Assembly (NCBI RefSeq): GCF_000620465.1
Contig: NZ_JIBE01000010.1
Coordinates: 1 to 64,000 of the forward strand
Length of the DNA: 64,000 bases
DNA from: Ralstonia sp. UNC404CL21Col
GTDB taxonomy: Bacteria; Pseudomonadota; Gammaproteobacteria; Burkholderiales; Burkholderiaceae
Direction of reading: 5' to 3'
Below the pieces are notes generated by a model. That model had not been told where the DNA came from and did no database searches. It worked only from the letters and a program-made list of their open reading frames with translations. Positions 8,203-16,599 of the stretch are shown here, piece after piece (positions within the stretch are counted from its first letter, which is position 1; the number at the start of each line of letters is the position of its first letter). Made by a program: the position numbers and the translations under genes.

Positions 8203-9642
8203 TCAGCCCGGCACGATCTGCTGCGCGTAGTCGTACAGATCCTGCAGGATGCTCTGCGCACGCGTGTCGCCGTTCTCTGCCGCTTCCGCGCCCAGCTGTT
8301 GAAGCCGCTCGCCGAAAATTTCGAAGGTCATGTACCCGTCACGGCCTTCGAACAGCCGCTCGGCGCGCAACTGCTCCCACTGCTCGTATTCCTCTTCGTT
8401 CAGCGTGTCGGGGAAATTGCGTGCGCGGTAATGGAACAGCAGCTCAGGCAGGCGCGCATCGGCAAACTCCGCATGCAGGCGCGCGAGCTGTTCGCCGCTG
8501 AGCGTGCGCAACTCGTTGAGCAGGCGGCGGTCGTCGTTGCCGACGAATCCGCCGTAGAGATTCTGGTCGACGTCTTCAATCGGCTCCAGTTCGCGGGCGT
8601 ACACCTGACGCCATGTTTCGCGCATGTCGGGCGCGCCTTGGGCGATGGCGGCGTGGCGTTCGATCGTGGCGAAGTCGATGCCCCAGCGTTCTGCCTGCGC
8701 GGGCTGCAGCGTCTTCATGTTGCTGATGACGATGGGCGACTTGTTGATGTGGATCGACTTGATCGGCAGTCGCGTGGTGCCTTCGGCCAGGTCGGCCGTG
8801 CGCGTGAACATGCGCTCGCGGATCGTCGCCACATCCATGTGAAACAGCTCGGACGGGTCGAACGCCAGGTCCCAGACGATCAGCTCGTTCTTGTTGGTCG
8901 GGTGCCCGGCCAGCGGCCACACCACGGCCATGCAGCCACGCTCCACGCCGTACATGCCGGAGATGTGCAGCAACGGCCGCGGCGCATCGCCAATCTCGGC
9001 CACCACACGGTCTTTCTTGCGCAGCGCCAGGCAGAAATCGAACAGGCGCGGCTGCGCATTGCGAATCAGACGCGCCAGCGCAATCGTCGCGCGCACATCG
9101 GACACCGCATCGTGCGCCGCCTCGTGCACGAGGCCGTTGGCCTTGGACAGATGCTCCAGCTTGAAGCTCGGCCGACCGTCTTCGTGGGTCGGCCATTGGA
9201 TGCCTTCGGGGCGCAGGGCCCACGTGGTGCGCACCACGTCGAGCAGATCCCAGCGCCCGCATTCGTTCTGCCACTCGCGGGCGTACGGATCGATCAGGTT
9301 GCGCCAGAACAGGTGGCGCGTCACCTCATCGTCAAAGCGGATGGTGTTATAGCCGACGCCGATGGTGCCGGGCGTGCCAAGTTCGCGCTCGATGGCCTGG
9401 GCAAAACGGTATTCCGGAACGCCCTGCCTGGCGCACTGCTGCGGCGTGATGCCGGTGATGAGGCACGACACCGGATCGGGCAGCCAATCGTTGGACGGCT
9501 GGCAGAACAGTTCGACGGGCTCGCCGATCTCGTTCAGCTCGGCATCGGTGCGGATGCCGGCAAACTGCGCGGGGCGATCACGGCGCGGCACGGCGCCGAA
9601 CGTTTCGTAGTCGTGCCAGAGAAAGGTGGGAGTGACGGGCAA
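8203..9642 (-). CDS. sbcB: Exodeoxyribonuclease I
   Basis: A 479-residue homologue of E. coli exonuclease I, which degrades single-stranded DNA 3' to 5' and acts in mismatch repair and recombination. The DEDDh exonuclease motifs are visible: FLWHDYETFG with the first Asp and Glu, the RPAQFAGIRTD segment, YNTIRFDDEVTRHLFWRN, and AHDAVSDVRATIALARL with the His/Asp pair. The C-terminal extension (NFPDTLNEEEYEQWEQ, LQDLYDYAQQIVPG) is typical. Length matches the family. It is transcribed alone and ends at a shared terminator. Confidence 0.96.
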   Translation of the reverse strand: MPVTPTFLWHDYETFGAVPRRDRPAQFAGIRTDAELNEIGEPVELFCQPSNDWLPDPVSCLITGITPQQCARQGVPEYRFAQAIERELGTPGTIGVGYNTIRFDDEVTRHLFWRNLIDPYAREWQNECGRWDLLDVVRTTWALRPEGIQWPTHEDGRPSFKLEHLSKANGLVHEAAHDAVSDVRATIALARLIRNAQPRLFDFCLALRKKDRVVAEIGDAPRPLLHISGMYGVERGCMAVVWPLAGHPTNKNELIVWDLAFDPSELFHMDVATIRERMFTRTADLAEGTTRLPIKSIHINKSPIVISNMKTLQPAQAERWGIDFATIERHAAIAQGAPDMRETWRQVYARELEPIEDVDQNLYGGFVGNDDRRLLNELRTLSGEQLARLHAEFADARLPELLFHYRARNFPDTLNEEEYEQWEQLRAERLFEGRDGYMTFEIFGERLQQLGAEAAENGDTRAQSILQDLYDYAQQIVPG

Positions 9643-9719
9643 GGCAGCGGCTCGCTGGAAAACACTGAAGATGCCGGCATGTTAACAGTGTTGCCCATCC
9701 CGCTCGCCCTCCTAGGCGG

Positions 9720-9733
9720 TTGACTCACATCAA
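9720..9733. promoter_or_regulatory. FNR/ANR-type box before alcohol dehydrogenase
   Basis: TTGACTCACATCAA matches the FNR/ANR consensus TTGAT-N4-ATCAA at 9 of 10 positions and lies in a perfect GGTTGA-N6-TCAACC inverted repeat (9718-9735). It is centred about 63 bp before the adhP start. Oxygen-limited induction of this dehydrogenase is inferred. Confidence 0.6.
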
Positions 9734-9789
9734 CCCGCATCGGGCAGGCGTCGACCAGACTGGTATCTCCCCCAACCCGGAGATGTCTC

Positions 9790-10812
9790 ATGGCCCAGTC
9801 GATGAAAGCCGCGGTAGTCCATGCGTTTGGTGAACCCTTGCGCATTGAGGAAGTGCCGGTTCCCACACCTGGGCGCGGACAGATTCTTGTCAAGATCGCG
9901 GCCTCGGGCGTCTGCCATACAGACTTGCACGCCGCCGAGGGCGACTGGCCCGTCAAGCCCAGCCTGCCGTTCATCCCCGGGCACGAAGGGGTGGGTTATG
10001 TGGCAGCCGTGGGCGAAGGCGTAACCGCCGTCAAGGAAGGCGACCGCGTGGGTGTGCCGTGGCTCTACACCGCCTGCGGCCACTGCGAGCACTGCCTGAG
10101 CGGCTGGGAGACCCTCTGCTACGAGCAGCAGAACACCGGCTACTCCGTCAACGGCGGCTATGCCGAATACGTACTGGCCGACCCGAACTACGTCGGCCAC
10201 CTGCCCGCGCAGGTCAGCTTCGAAGAGATCGCACCGATCCTCTGCGCAGGCGTAACAGTCTACAAGGGCATCCGCATGACGGATACGCGCCCCGGCCAGT
10301 GGATCGCCATTTCCGGCATTGGCGGGCTGGGACACGTGGCGGTGCAATACGCGATCGCGATGGGCCTGCACGTGGTGGCCGTCGACGTGGCGCCCGACAA
10401 ACTGGCGCTGGCACGGGAGCTGGGGGCCAAGCTCGTCGTCGATGCCTCGCAGCAAGACCCGGCGGCCGTGATCCAGAAAGAGATCGGCGGTGTACACGGC
10501 GTGCTGGTGACGGCGGTGTCACGCAGCGCCTTTGCGCAAGCATTGGGCATGGTGCGGCGCGGCGGGACGATCTCGCTCAACGGGCTGCCGCCGGGCGATT
10601 TTCCGCTGCCGATCTTCTCCACGGTGCTCAATGGCATCACCGTGCGGGGCTCGATTGTCGGCACGCGGCGTGATCTGCAGGAGTCACTGCAGTTTGCCGC
10701 CGAGGGGTTGGTACGCGCCCACATTCACCGCGACAAGCTCGACAACATCAACCAGGTGTTCGCCGATCTGAAGGCGGGCAAGGTGGATGGGCGCATCGTC
10801 CTGACGCTCTGA
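9790..10812 (+). CDS. adhP: Zinc-dependent alcohol dehydrogenase, AdhP type
   Basis: A 340-residue medium-chain dehydrogenase that interconverts primary alcohols and aldehydes with NAD(H). Catalytic zinc ligands are seen in [16 protein letters not shown] (Cys) and PGHEGVG (His-Glu); structural zinc cysteines are in [18 protein letters not shown]; the Rossmann motif is [13 protein letters not shown]. Length and C-terminus ([15 protein letters not shown]) match AdhP. GGAG sits 8 bp before the ATG. An FNR/ANR-type box lies upstream. The next gene, a D-lactate dehydrogenase, follows by 59 bp on the same strand, so both NADH-consuming fermentative enzymes may be co-expressed under low oxygen. Confidence 0.92.
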   Translation: MAQSMKAAVVHAFGEPLRIEEVPVPTPGRGQILVKIAASGVCHTDLHAAEGDWPVKPSLPFIPGHEGVGYVAAVGEGVTAVKEGDRVGVPWLYTACGHCEHCLSGWETLCYEQQNTGYSVNGGYAEYVLADPNYVGHLPAQVSFEEIAPILCAGVTVYKGIRMTDTRPGQWIAISGIGGLGHVAVQYAIAMGLHVVAVDVAPDKLALARELGAKLVVDASQQDPAAVIQKEIGGVHGVLVTAVSRSAFAQALGMVRRGGTISLNGLPPGDFPLPIFSTVLNGITVRGSIVGTRRDLQESLQFAAEGLVRAHIHRDKLDNINQVFADLKAGKVDGRIVLTL

Positions 10813-10871
10813 GCGCCGCCACCCGGCGGTGCGAGTAAGCTGCAGGCATCACGTCAGCTTGCCCCACCCCC

Positions 10872-11867
10872 ATGCGCATCCTCTTTTTCAGCAGCCACCG
10901 TTACGACGAAGACAGCTTCCGCGCCTCACTCACGCGTGGCGGCCACGGCTTCGACCTCGTCTTCCAGCGCGCGCACCTCGACGCGCAGACGGCATCCCTC
11001 GCGTCCGGCTTTGAAGTGGTATGCCCGTTCGTGAATGATTGCCTGGATGCGGATGTGCTGGAAGCGCTGGCTGCAGGCGGTACGCGGCTGATCGCGCTGC
11101 GCTCGGCAGGCTTCAATCACGTCGACCTGCCGGCCGCCCAGCGCCTGGGACTGACGGTGGTGCGCGTGCCGGCGTATTCGCCGCACGCGGTGGCCGAACA
11201 CGCGGTGGGCATGATCCTCACGCTGAACCGGCGGCTGCACCGCGCCTGCAATCGCACGCGCGAAGGCGATTTCTCGCTGGACGGATTGCTGGGCTTCGAC
11301 CTGGCGGGCAAGACCGTCGGCGTCGTCGGCACAGGGCAGATCGGTCAGGTGTTCGCGCGCATCATGGCCGGCTTTGGCTGTCACGTGCTGGCATTCGATC
11401 CATTTCCGCAGGCGGCGCTGGCAACGCAGGGCGTGCGCTACGTGCCGCTGCCGGAATTGCTGGCGCAGGCCGATATCGTCAGCCTGCACTGCCCGCTCAA
11501 CGCTGACACACACCACCTGATCGACGCCAACGCGCTCGCCAGCATGAAGCCGGGCGCCATGCTCATCAATACGAGCCGCGGCGGGCTGGTCGACAGCCCC
11601 GCCCTGATCGACGCGCTCAAGAGCGGCCAGCTCGGCCACCTTGGGCTCGACGTCTACGAAGAAGAGGCCGATCTGTTCTTCGAAGACCGCTCCGCCGACG
11701 TGCTGCAGGACGACGTGCTGGCGCGCCTGCTGAGCTTTCCCAACGTCATCGTGACTGCGCATCAGGCGTTCTTTACGCGCGAAGCGCTGGCGGGCATTGC
11801 CGACACCACGCTCGCCAACGTGGCGGCGTGGGCGGCCGGCGCGCCCGTCAACGTGGTGAAGGGCTAG
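10872..11867 (+). CDS. ldhA: D-lactate dehydrogenase-type 2-hydroxyacid dehydrogenase
   Basis: A 331-residue D-isomer-specific 2-hydroxyacid dehydrogenase, closest in pattern to fermentative D-lactate dehydrogenase: pyruvate + NADH to D-lactate. Motifs: [13 protein letters not shown] near the substrate, [18 protein letters not shown], the NAD fold [26 protein letters not shown] with the catalytic Arg, [13 protein letters not shown], and [13 protein letters not shown] with the catalytic His. It follows adhP on the same strand and converges with the HD-domain gene with only 9 bp between stops. Confidence 0.88.
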   Translation: MRILFFSSHRYDEDSFRASLTRGGHGFDLVFQRAHLDAQTASLASGFEVVCPFVNDCLDADVLEALAAGGTRLIALRSAGFNHVDLPAAQRLGLTVVRVPAYSPHAVAEHAVGMILTLNRRLHRACNRTREGDFSLDGLLGFDLAGKTVGVVGTGQIGQVFARIMAGFGCHVLAFDPFPQAALATQGVRYVPLPELLAQADIVSLHCPLNADTHHLIDANALASMKPGAMLINTSRGGLVDSPALIDALKSGQLGHLGLDVYEEEADLFFEDRSADVLQDDVLARLLSFPNVIVTAHQAFFTREALAGIADTTLANVAAWAAGAPVNVVKG

Positions 11868-11876
11868 GCCGGCACG

Positions 11877-12506
11877 TCACGCTGCTGCGGCTTTCGGCTG
11901 CGACAGTTCGCTCTCGCCTTCCTTCACGTAGATGGAGTTGCGTGGCTTGGCGAGCACGCGCCGCACCATCGGCTCGAAGAACGACAGCGGCAGGTTGTCG
12001 TAGTCGGGCATGAAGGCGGCGGCGTCGTATTTGGCGCAGAACTCGGCGGTGCGCTCGAACAGCTCGGGCTGGCTGCGGTACTGCTCACGCAGGTTTCGAT
12101 CGAGCCCGAGATGGTGGAAGAAGTAGTAGCCCTGGAAGATGCCGTGCTTCTCGACCATCCACAGGTTTTCCGGGCTCACGAACGGCTTGAGGATGGCCGC
12201 GGCGATGTCCGGATGGTTGAAGCTGCCCAGCGTGTCGCCAATGTCGTGCAACAGCGCACAGACGACGTATTCCTCGTCCCGCCCGTCGCGGTGGGCGAGC
12301 GTGGCCGTCTGCAGTGAGTGCGCAAGACGGTCGATCGGAAAGCCGCCGCAATCACCGTCGAGCAGCTTCAGGTGCGCGAGCACCCGGTCGGGCAGCGCGC
12401 GGGCATAGGGCATGAACTCGGCCGAGATGGCGGCCCAGTCTTCGCGCGTGCCGTGCTCCATATGGGAAAACGTCGCGCGCGGGGCGGTGTGTTGCGGATC
12501 GGTCAT
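11877..12506 (-). CDS. HD-domain (inositol-oxygenase-like) protein
   Basis: A 209-residue protein of the HD superfamily, resembling PhnZ-like or myo-inositol-oxygenase-like di-metal proteins. HSLQTATLAHRDGRDEEYVVCALLHDIGD contains the metal-binding His and the HD pair, and later MVEKHGIFQGYYFFHHLG supplies further His. The substrate is not known. The start at 12506 is chosen for its GGAG and because the upstream open frame runs through the divergent regulator. A 16-bp palindrome lies 112 bp upstream at the distance of a class II activator site, so the divergent Crp/Fnr regulator probably controls it. Confidence 0.75.
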   Translation of the reverse strand: MTDPQHTAPRATFSHMEHGTREDWAAISAEFMPYARALPDRVLAHLKLLDGDCGGFPIDRLAHSLQTATLAHRDGRDEEYVVCALLHDIGDTLGSFNHPDIAAAILKPFVSPENLWMVEKHGIFQGYYFFHHLGLDRNLREQYRSQPELFERTAEFCAKYDAAAFMPDYDNLPLSFFEPMVRRVLAKPRNSIYVKEGESELSQPKAAAA

Positions 12507-12589
12507 TGGGGTGTCTCCTTCGTCGCCGGAATGGTCGCGTCGGTGCCGCGTCGTATTTCTTGAATGGCTGGGTGCGCGGCTAGCGGGCC

Positions 12590-12633
12590 ATTCTCTGCCC
12601 GGCGCTTGCATGCAGACTGTCAAGCGTTTGACA
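12590..12633 (-). promoter_or_regulatory. Crp/Fnr-type palindrome and -10 for the HD gene
   Basis: TGTCAAGCGTTTGACA (12618-12633) is a perfect palindrome with TGTCA-N6-TGACA form, the layout used by Crp/Fnr-superfamily regulators such as CooA. On the minus strand a GAGAAT (-10-like) at 12595-12590 would put the palindrome centre about 42 bp before the transcription start, typical for class II activation. The palindrome abuts a possible ATG of the regulator, so it may also repress the regulator. Confidence 0.5.
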
Positions 12634-13365
12634 ATGATCGGACCGCCCTCGCCGCATCCTGCCGCCATGCCCGCAGACGCCACCCACACCGCCGCCGCGC
12701 CCACGCCAGCACAGCTTGCGCAGGGCTGGCTGCGCGACGCCCCCGCCGAGCTGCTGGCCGAGATTGCGCCCACCGCACGCCTGATCACCTACCCCGACGG
12801 CGAATGCATCCACCCGCACGGGGGTCCCGCACAGGGCATGTTCCTGATCGTGCGCGGCCGCGTGCGCATCAGCCGGACGACCGACGGTGGCAGCGAACTC
12901 GTCTACGGCGTGCTGCGGGCGGGCGAATGGTTTGGCGAGATCGCGCTCATCGACGGCGGCGGCCGCACACACAGCGCCCATGCGCAGGGGCCGACCACGC
13001 TCGTCTTGCTGGGCAGCGCGGCGTTTGCGCGCGTGGTGTCGGCCTATCCGGCCGGCATGTGGGCGCTGATGCAGCAGCTCTGCCAGCGCATCCGCCTCAT
13101 CTTCGACGAGTTCGAGCACGCCAGCGAAATGCCCGCCGACGCCCGCCTCGCCCAGCGACTGCTGCAGCTCGCGCGCGCCGGCGATGGCCGCTGCGTGGCC
13201 GCCAGCAACGAAGAACTGGGCCGCATGCTGGCGCGCTCGCGGCAGACGATCTCAAAGTACCTGCAAGCGTGGCAGCGCGCGGGCTGGATCCGCTGCCATT
13301 ACCGGACCGTCGAGATCGTCGATGCGGCAGCTTTGCGGAGGCTGATGGACGGGCACGCTGCCTGA
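12634..13365 (+). CDS. Crp/Fnr-family transcriptional regulator
   Basis: A regulator of about 243 residues with an N-terminal cyclic-nucleotide-binding-like beta-barrel (ITYPDGECIHPHGGPAQGMF, GRVRISRTT, AGEWFGEIALIDGGGRTHSA) and a C-terminal winged helix (ASNEELGRMLARSRQTISK). No N-terminal Cys cluster is seen, so it is not an Fnr-type iron-sulfur sensor; the ligand is unknown. The start is uncertain: ATGs at 12610, 12634 and 12667 are in frame and none has a clear Shine-Dalgarno. It is divergent from the HD gene, with a palindromic site between them. Confidence 0.85.
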   Translation: MIGPPSPHPAAMPADATHTAAAPTPAQLAQGWLRDAPAELLAEIAPTARLITYPDGECIHPHGGPAQGMFLIVRGRVRISRTTDGGSELVYGVLRAGEWFGEIALIDGGGRTHSAHAQGPTTLVLLGSAAFARVVSAYPAGMWALMQQLCQRIRLIFDEFEHASEMPADARLAQRLLQLARAGDGRCVAASNEELGRMLARSRQTISKYLQAWQRAGWIRCHYRTVEIVDAAALRRLMDGHAA

Positions 13366-13475
13366 GCGTACCTGGCGCTGCGTCGCGTCCCGAGGTGACG
13401 CAATTGCCATGACGCATTCACCACTTTGTGGGCACAAGATTGCTTTTCGGAACCTTTGCAAGCGCACATCTGTCT

Positions 13476-13499
13476 TGAAACATGGGACGTGATGTTTCA
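13476..13499. promoter_or_regulatory. Inverted repeat TGAAACAT-N8-ATGTTTCA
   Basis: A perfect 8-bp inverted repeat with 8-nt spacer, 55 bp before the ferritin-like gene. TTGAAA within its left arm could serve as -35. The size and spacing fit a dimeric repressor such as a TetR protein. The regulator is not in the window with certainty. Confidence 0.5.
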
Positions 13500-13553
13500 T
13501 TCTCATAGGATGACCGGCCCGCTTTTTGCGAGATTGCCGACGGAGGAAACGCC

Positions 13554-14408
13554 TTGTCACAGGTTCATCTGGAAACGTCATCTGCGAGCGAGCGCATGCC
13601 TTGGTCGATCCAAGAGATCAGCTACGGCAGCATCGACGTTGCGCGCGTGCGCGAAAACCGCACGCTGTTCTACCTGGTTGCGAGTGCCTCGTTTGTCGAG
13701 AGCGGCTCCGACCTCTACGCCGGCAACCTCGCTCAGTACTACGCCGATCGGCCGGAAACCGCGCACTGGCTGACCCACCACTGGGAACGCGAAGAGCTGC
13801 AGCACGGCCGCGCGTTGCGCCGCTACGTTGAAGCCGTCTGGCCCGAGTTCGACTGGGAGCGCGGCTACGCCCGCTTCTTCGAGGAATACTCGGTCACGTG
13901 TTCGGTCGACCAGTTCGAACCCACGCAGGCGTTGGAAATGGTCGCGCGCTGCGTTGTCGAAATGGGCACGGCCACGTTCTATCGCGCCATCGCCCAAGCC
14001 GCGGCCGACGCCGATGAACCCGTGCTGCGCGACCTCGCCAGCCGCATCTCGGCCGATGAAGTCCGGCATTACAAACACTTCCTGCGTTTCTTCAACGAGT
14101 GCAACGCGAGCGAGGGCGTGGGCCGCGCGCGCGTGCTCAAGGCGCTCGCCTCGCGCCTGCGTGAAATCAAGAATGAAGATTCGATGATCGCCCTGCGCAA
14201 TGTGCTGCGCATCGAGCGTGGCCAGGAAGATGTGCCCGAAGCCGATGTCCGCGCCCTGAACTCGCGCGTGAGCGCCCTGGTGCGCTCGTACCTGCCGCTC
14301 GACATGGCCGCCAAGATGCTGCTCAAGCCGCTGCGCCTGCGGCCTGGATTCGAGCGCTCGATCCGGCCGCCCCTGGTGGCCGTGGTGCGGCGCGTGATCC
14401 TGCACTAG
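13554..14408 (+). CDS. Ferritin-like di-iron domain protein
   Basis: A 284-residue helical protein with paired E-x-x-H type metal motifs: [15 protein letters not shown] and [16 protein letters not shown], with further acidic helices [12 protein letters not shown] and [17 protein letters not shown]. This is the pattern of ferritin-like di-iron oxygenases, near acyl-ACP desaturases and Fe-containing redox enzymes. Substrate unknown. Translation starts at a TTG at 13554, supported by a perfect GGAGG 7 bp upstream; no in-frame ATG fits. A strong inverted repeat precedes it and a terminator follows, so it is monocistronic and regulated. Confidence 0.75.
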   Translation: MSQVHLETSSASERMPWSIQEISYGSIDVARVRENRTLFYLVASASFVESGSDLYAGNLAQYYADRPETAHWLTHHWEREELQHGRALRRYVEAVWPEFDWERGYARFFEEYSVTCSVDQFEPTQALEMVARCVVEMGTATFYRAIAQAAADADEPVLRDLASRISADEVRHYKHFLRFFNECNASEGVGRARVLKALASRLREIKNEDSMIALRNVLRIERGQEDVPEADVRALNSRVSALVRSYLPLDMAAKMLLKPLRLRPGFERSIRPPLVAVVRRVILH

Positions 14409-14435
14409 GCCGGAGCGCACGGCGCAGGCGTCAAC

Positions 14436-14464
14436 AAAAAACCCGGGTTTCGGCCCGGGTTTTT
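14436..14464. terminator. Bidirectional rho-independent terminator
   Basis: ACCCGGG / CCCGGGT stem with a 6-nt loop, A-run on the left and T-run on the right. It lies between the convergent ferritin-like and chemoreceptor genes. Confidence 0.9.
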
Positions 14465-14489
14465 CTCATTCAGCCGACCACAAACCGCT

Positions 14490-16478
14490 TCAGGCGAGCC
14501 GGAACACGTCCACCGCGCCGCGCAGTTCCTGGGCTTGCTGGCGCAGGCTTTCGGCCGCAGCAGCCGCTTCCTCGACCAGCGCGGCGTTCTGCTGCGTCAC
14601 CTCGTCCATCGACGTGACTGCGCGGTTGACCTCTTCGATGCCTTGCGACTGCTCGCGCGACGCGTGGCTGATCTCGCCCATCAGGCCGGCAATGCGCTCC
14701 ACGCGCGTCACGATGTCCTGCATGGCATCGCCGGCGCCGCGGGCGGCCTCGTTACCGGCCTGCACTTCTTCGACCGAGCGACTGATCAATTCCTTGATCT
14801 CCTTAGCGGCAGCTGCACTGCGCTGAGCGAGGCTGCGCACCTCGCCGGCCACGACGGCAAAACCGCGGCCCTGTTCGCCGGCGCGGGCGGCTTCCACGGC
14901 GGCGTTCAGCGCGAGGATGTTGGTCTGGAACGCGATGCCGTCGATGATGCCCGTGATGTCGGCAATCTTCTGCGCGGTGGCGTGGATGCCCGACATGGTG
15001 CCGACGAGCCTCTCGACGGTCTGGCCGCCGGCATTGGCCGCCTCGCTGGCGGACTGCACCATGTCGTGCGCATGGTGGGCGCTCTCGGCATTCTGGCGCA
15101 CGGTGGCGGCCAGTTGCTCGATGCTGGATGCGGTGCGTTCCAGGTTGCCGGCCTGCGCTTCGGTGCGTGCGGAAAGATCGGCATTGCCGGCGGCGATCTG
15201 GCCGGTGCTCGACGCGATGGTGGAGGCGCTGGCGCGCACCTTGTCGACGATGCCCGAAAGGCCGTCGCCGACGCCGTTGACGGCGCGCATGACCTGGCCG
15301 ATCTCATCGCGGCGCGTGGTGGGCAGGCGGTGCGTGAGGTCACCCGCAGCCACACGCTGCGCGACGTTCACCACCTCGGCCAGCGGCGTGCTCACGGCGC
15401 GGCGCAGCATCCAGTACAAGCCGCCCGCCAGCAGCGCGCCGAGCGCCAGCCCCAGCAGCAGGAACCGGTTACGGGCGGCCACCAGGTCGGCGTTGAGTTC
15501 ATCCACGTAGGCCGTGCCGGCAATCACAAGCTGCCAGTCGGGGTATTGCGTGAAGACGGTCAGACGCTCGCGCGCGGTGCCGCCTTCGGTGTCGGCCAGC
15601 ACGTGACGCAGCGTGCCGTCCTTTCGCGCGATCATCTCGCGCACCCAGGCCTGGCCGCCGGCGTCCTTGGCGTCGAGCAGATTCTTGCCTTCGCGGTCTT
15701 GCGCATGGTCGATCAGCACCTTGCCCTGTTCCGCGCCGGGCTTGCCGTCGATGACGAAATAGCCGCCCGTCTTGCCGATACCGTGCGAGCGGATCTTGTC
15801 CTTGAGCAGTGCCAGTTCCGAGCGCACGTCCACACCCACGTACAGCGCGCCGATGACCTTGCCCGACGCATCGCGCACGGGCTCGTACTTGCTCATGTAG
15901 GGCACGCCAAACAGCCACGCCAGGCCGCGGAACGGCTCGCCGGCCATCAGCGCCTTGTAGCTCGGGTGGGCGCGGTCGAGCAGCGTACCGATCGCGCGTT
16001 CGCCGTTTTCCTTCTTGAGCGAGGTGGTCACGCGCACGAAATCGTCGCCGGTGCGGGCAAACACGGTGGCGATCGTGCCGCCGGTGCGCGCGAAGAACTT
16101 GTCCGGCACGGTGAAGTTGAGGTTCAGCACCGAGTCGCCGCTCTTGAAGGTGGGCGTCGGCTTGCCGGCCACTTCCACGGTCTGCGCCGGATCTACGCTG
16201 TACGGCCCGGGCGCGGCGTCGGCAAAGGCGGTCAGGAAGCGGTCGGCCTCGGTGCGCATGGTGCCGTCGAACAGGCTGATCATGTCGCGCATGGCCGCCT
16301 CCTGGTTGTGCATGGCCGACTGCGTATTGGCTTCCAGCATGCGCAGGCTCGATTGCGAGTTGGCCAGGGCAAACATGCCGAACACCGCCACCAGGGCGAT
16401 CAAGCCAATCACGGCCAGACGGGTGCCAAGGCTCGTTGGCGATTGTGAAACTTCAGACAGGGGCGCAGACGCTCTCAT
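14490..16478 (-). CDS. Methyl-accepting chemotaxis protein with periplasmic Cache domain
   Basis: A 662-residue chemoreceptor. Transmembrane helix 1 ([19 protein letters not shown]), a periplasmic Cache_3/Cache_2-type ligand domain ([41 protein letters not shown]), transmembrane helix 2 ([17 protein letters not shown]), HAMP, then the signalling domain with the conserved hairpin tip [20 protein letters not shown]. It ends in VDVFRLA, without a CheR-tethering pentapeptide. The start at 16478 has AGGA upstream; an upstream in-frame ATG at 16580 lacks one. Ligand unknown; Cache_2-type domains often bind small carboxylates. No other chemotaxis gene is near. Confidence 0.93.
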   Translation of the reverse strand: MRASAPLSEVSQSPTSLGTRLAVIGLIALVAVFGMFALANSQSSLRMLEANTQSAMHNQEAAMRDMISLFDGTMRTEADRFLTAFADAAPGPYSVDPAQTVEVAGKPTPTFKSGDSVLNLNFTVPDKFFARTGGTIATVFARTGDDFVRVTTSLKKENGERAIGTLLDRAHPSYKALMAGEPFRGLAWLFGVPYMSKYEPVRDASGKVIGALYVGVDVRSELALLKDKIRSHGIGKTGGYFVIDGKPGAEQGKVLIDHAQDREGKNLLDAKDAGGQAWVREMIARKDGTLRHVLADTEGGTARERLTVFTQYPDWQLVIAGTAYVDELNADLVAARNRFLLLGLALGALLAGGLYWMLRRAVSTPLAEVVNVAQRVAAGDLTHRLPTTRRDEIGQVMRAVNGVGDGLSGIVDKVRASASTIASSTGQIAAGNADLSARTEAQAGNLERTASSIEQLAATVRQNAESAHHAHDMVQSASEAANAGGQTVERLVGTMSGIHATAQKIADITGIIDGIAFQTNILALNAAVEAARAGEQGRGFAVVAGEVRSLAQRSAAAAKEIKELISRSVEEVQAGNEAARGAGDAMQDIVTRVERIAGLMGEISHASREQSQGIEEVNRAVTSMDEVTQQNAALVEEAAAAAESLRQQAQELRGAVDVFRLA

Positions 16479-16599
16479 ACTTTTTTTCCTGGGGGTCGTC
16501 AGTCGAGTTAACAACGGATCGACCTGCAAAAGCTTGAGCGCAAACGTTTTACAAACCGCTTTGTCTGATAAACCAGACATCTGTCTGCCATCCCGGACG

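Noticed and set aside
8299..9723. 474-residue plus-strand frame opposite sbcB
   Set aside because: Shadow of a well-identified gene.
14535..16448. 637-residue frame opposite the chemoreceptor
   Set aside because: Shadow frame; no signature.
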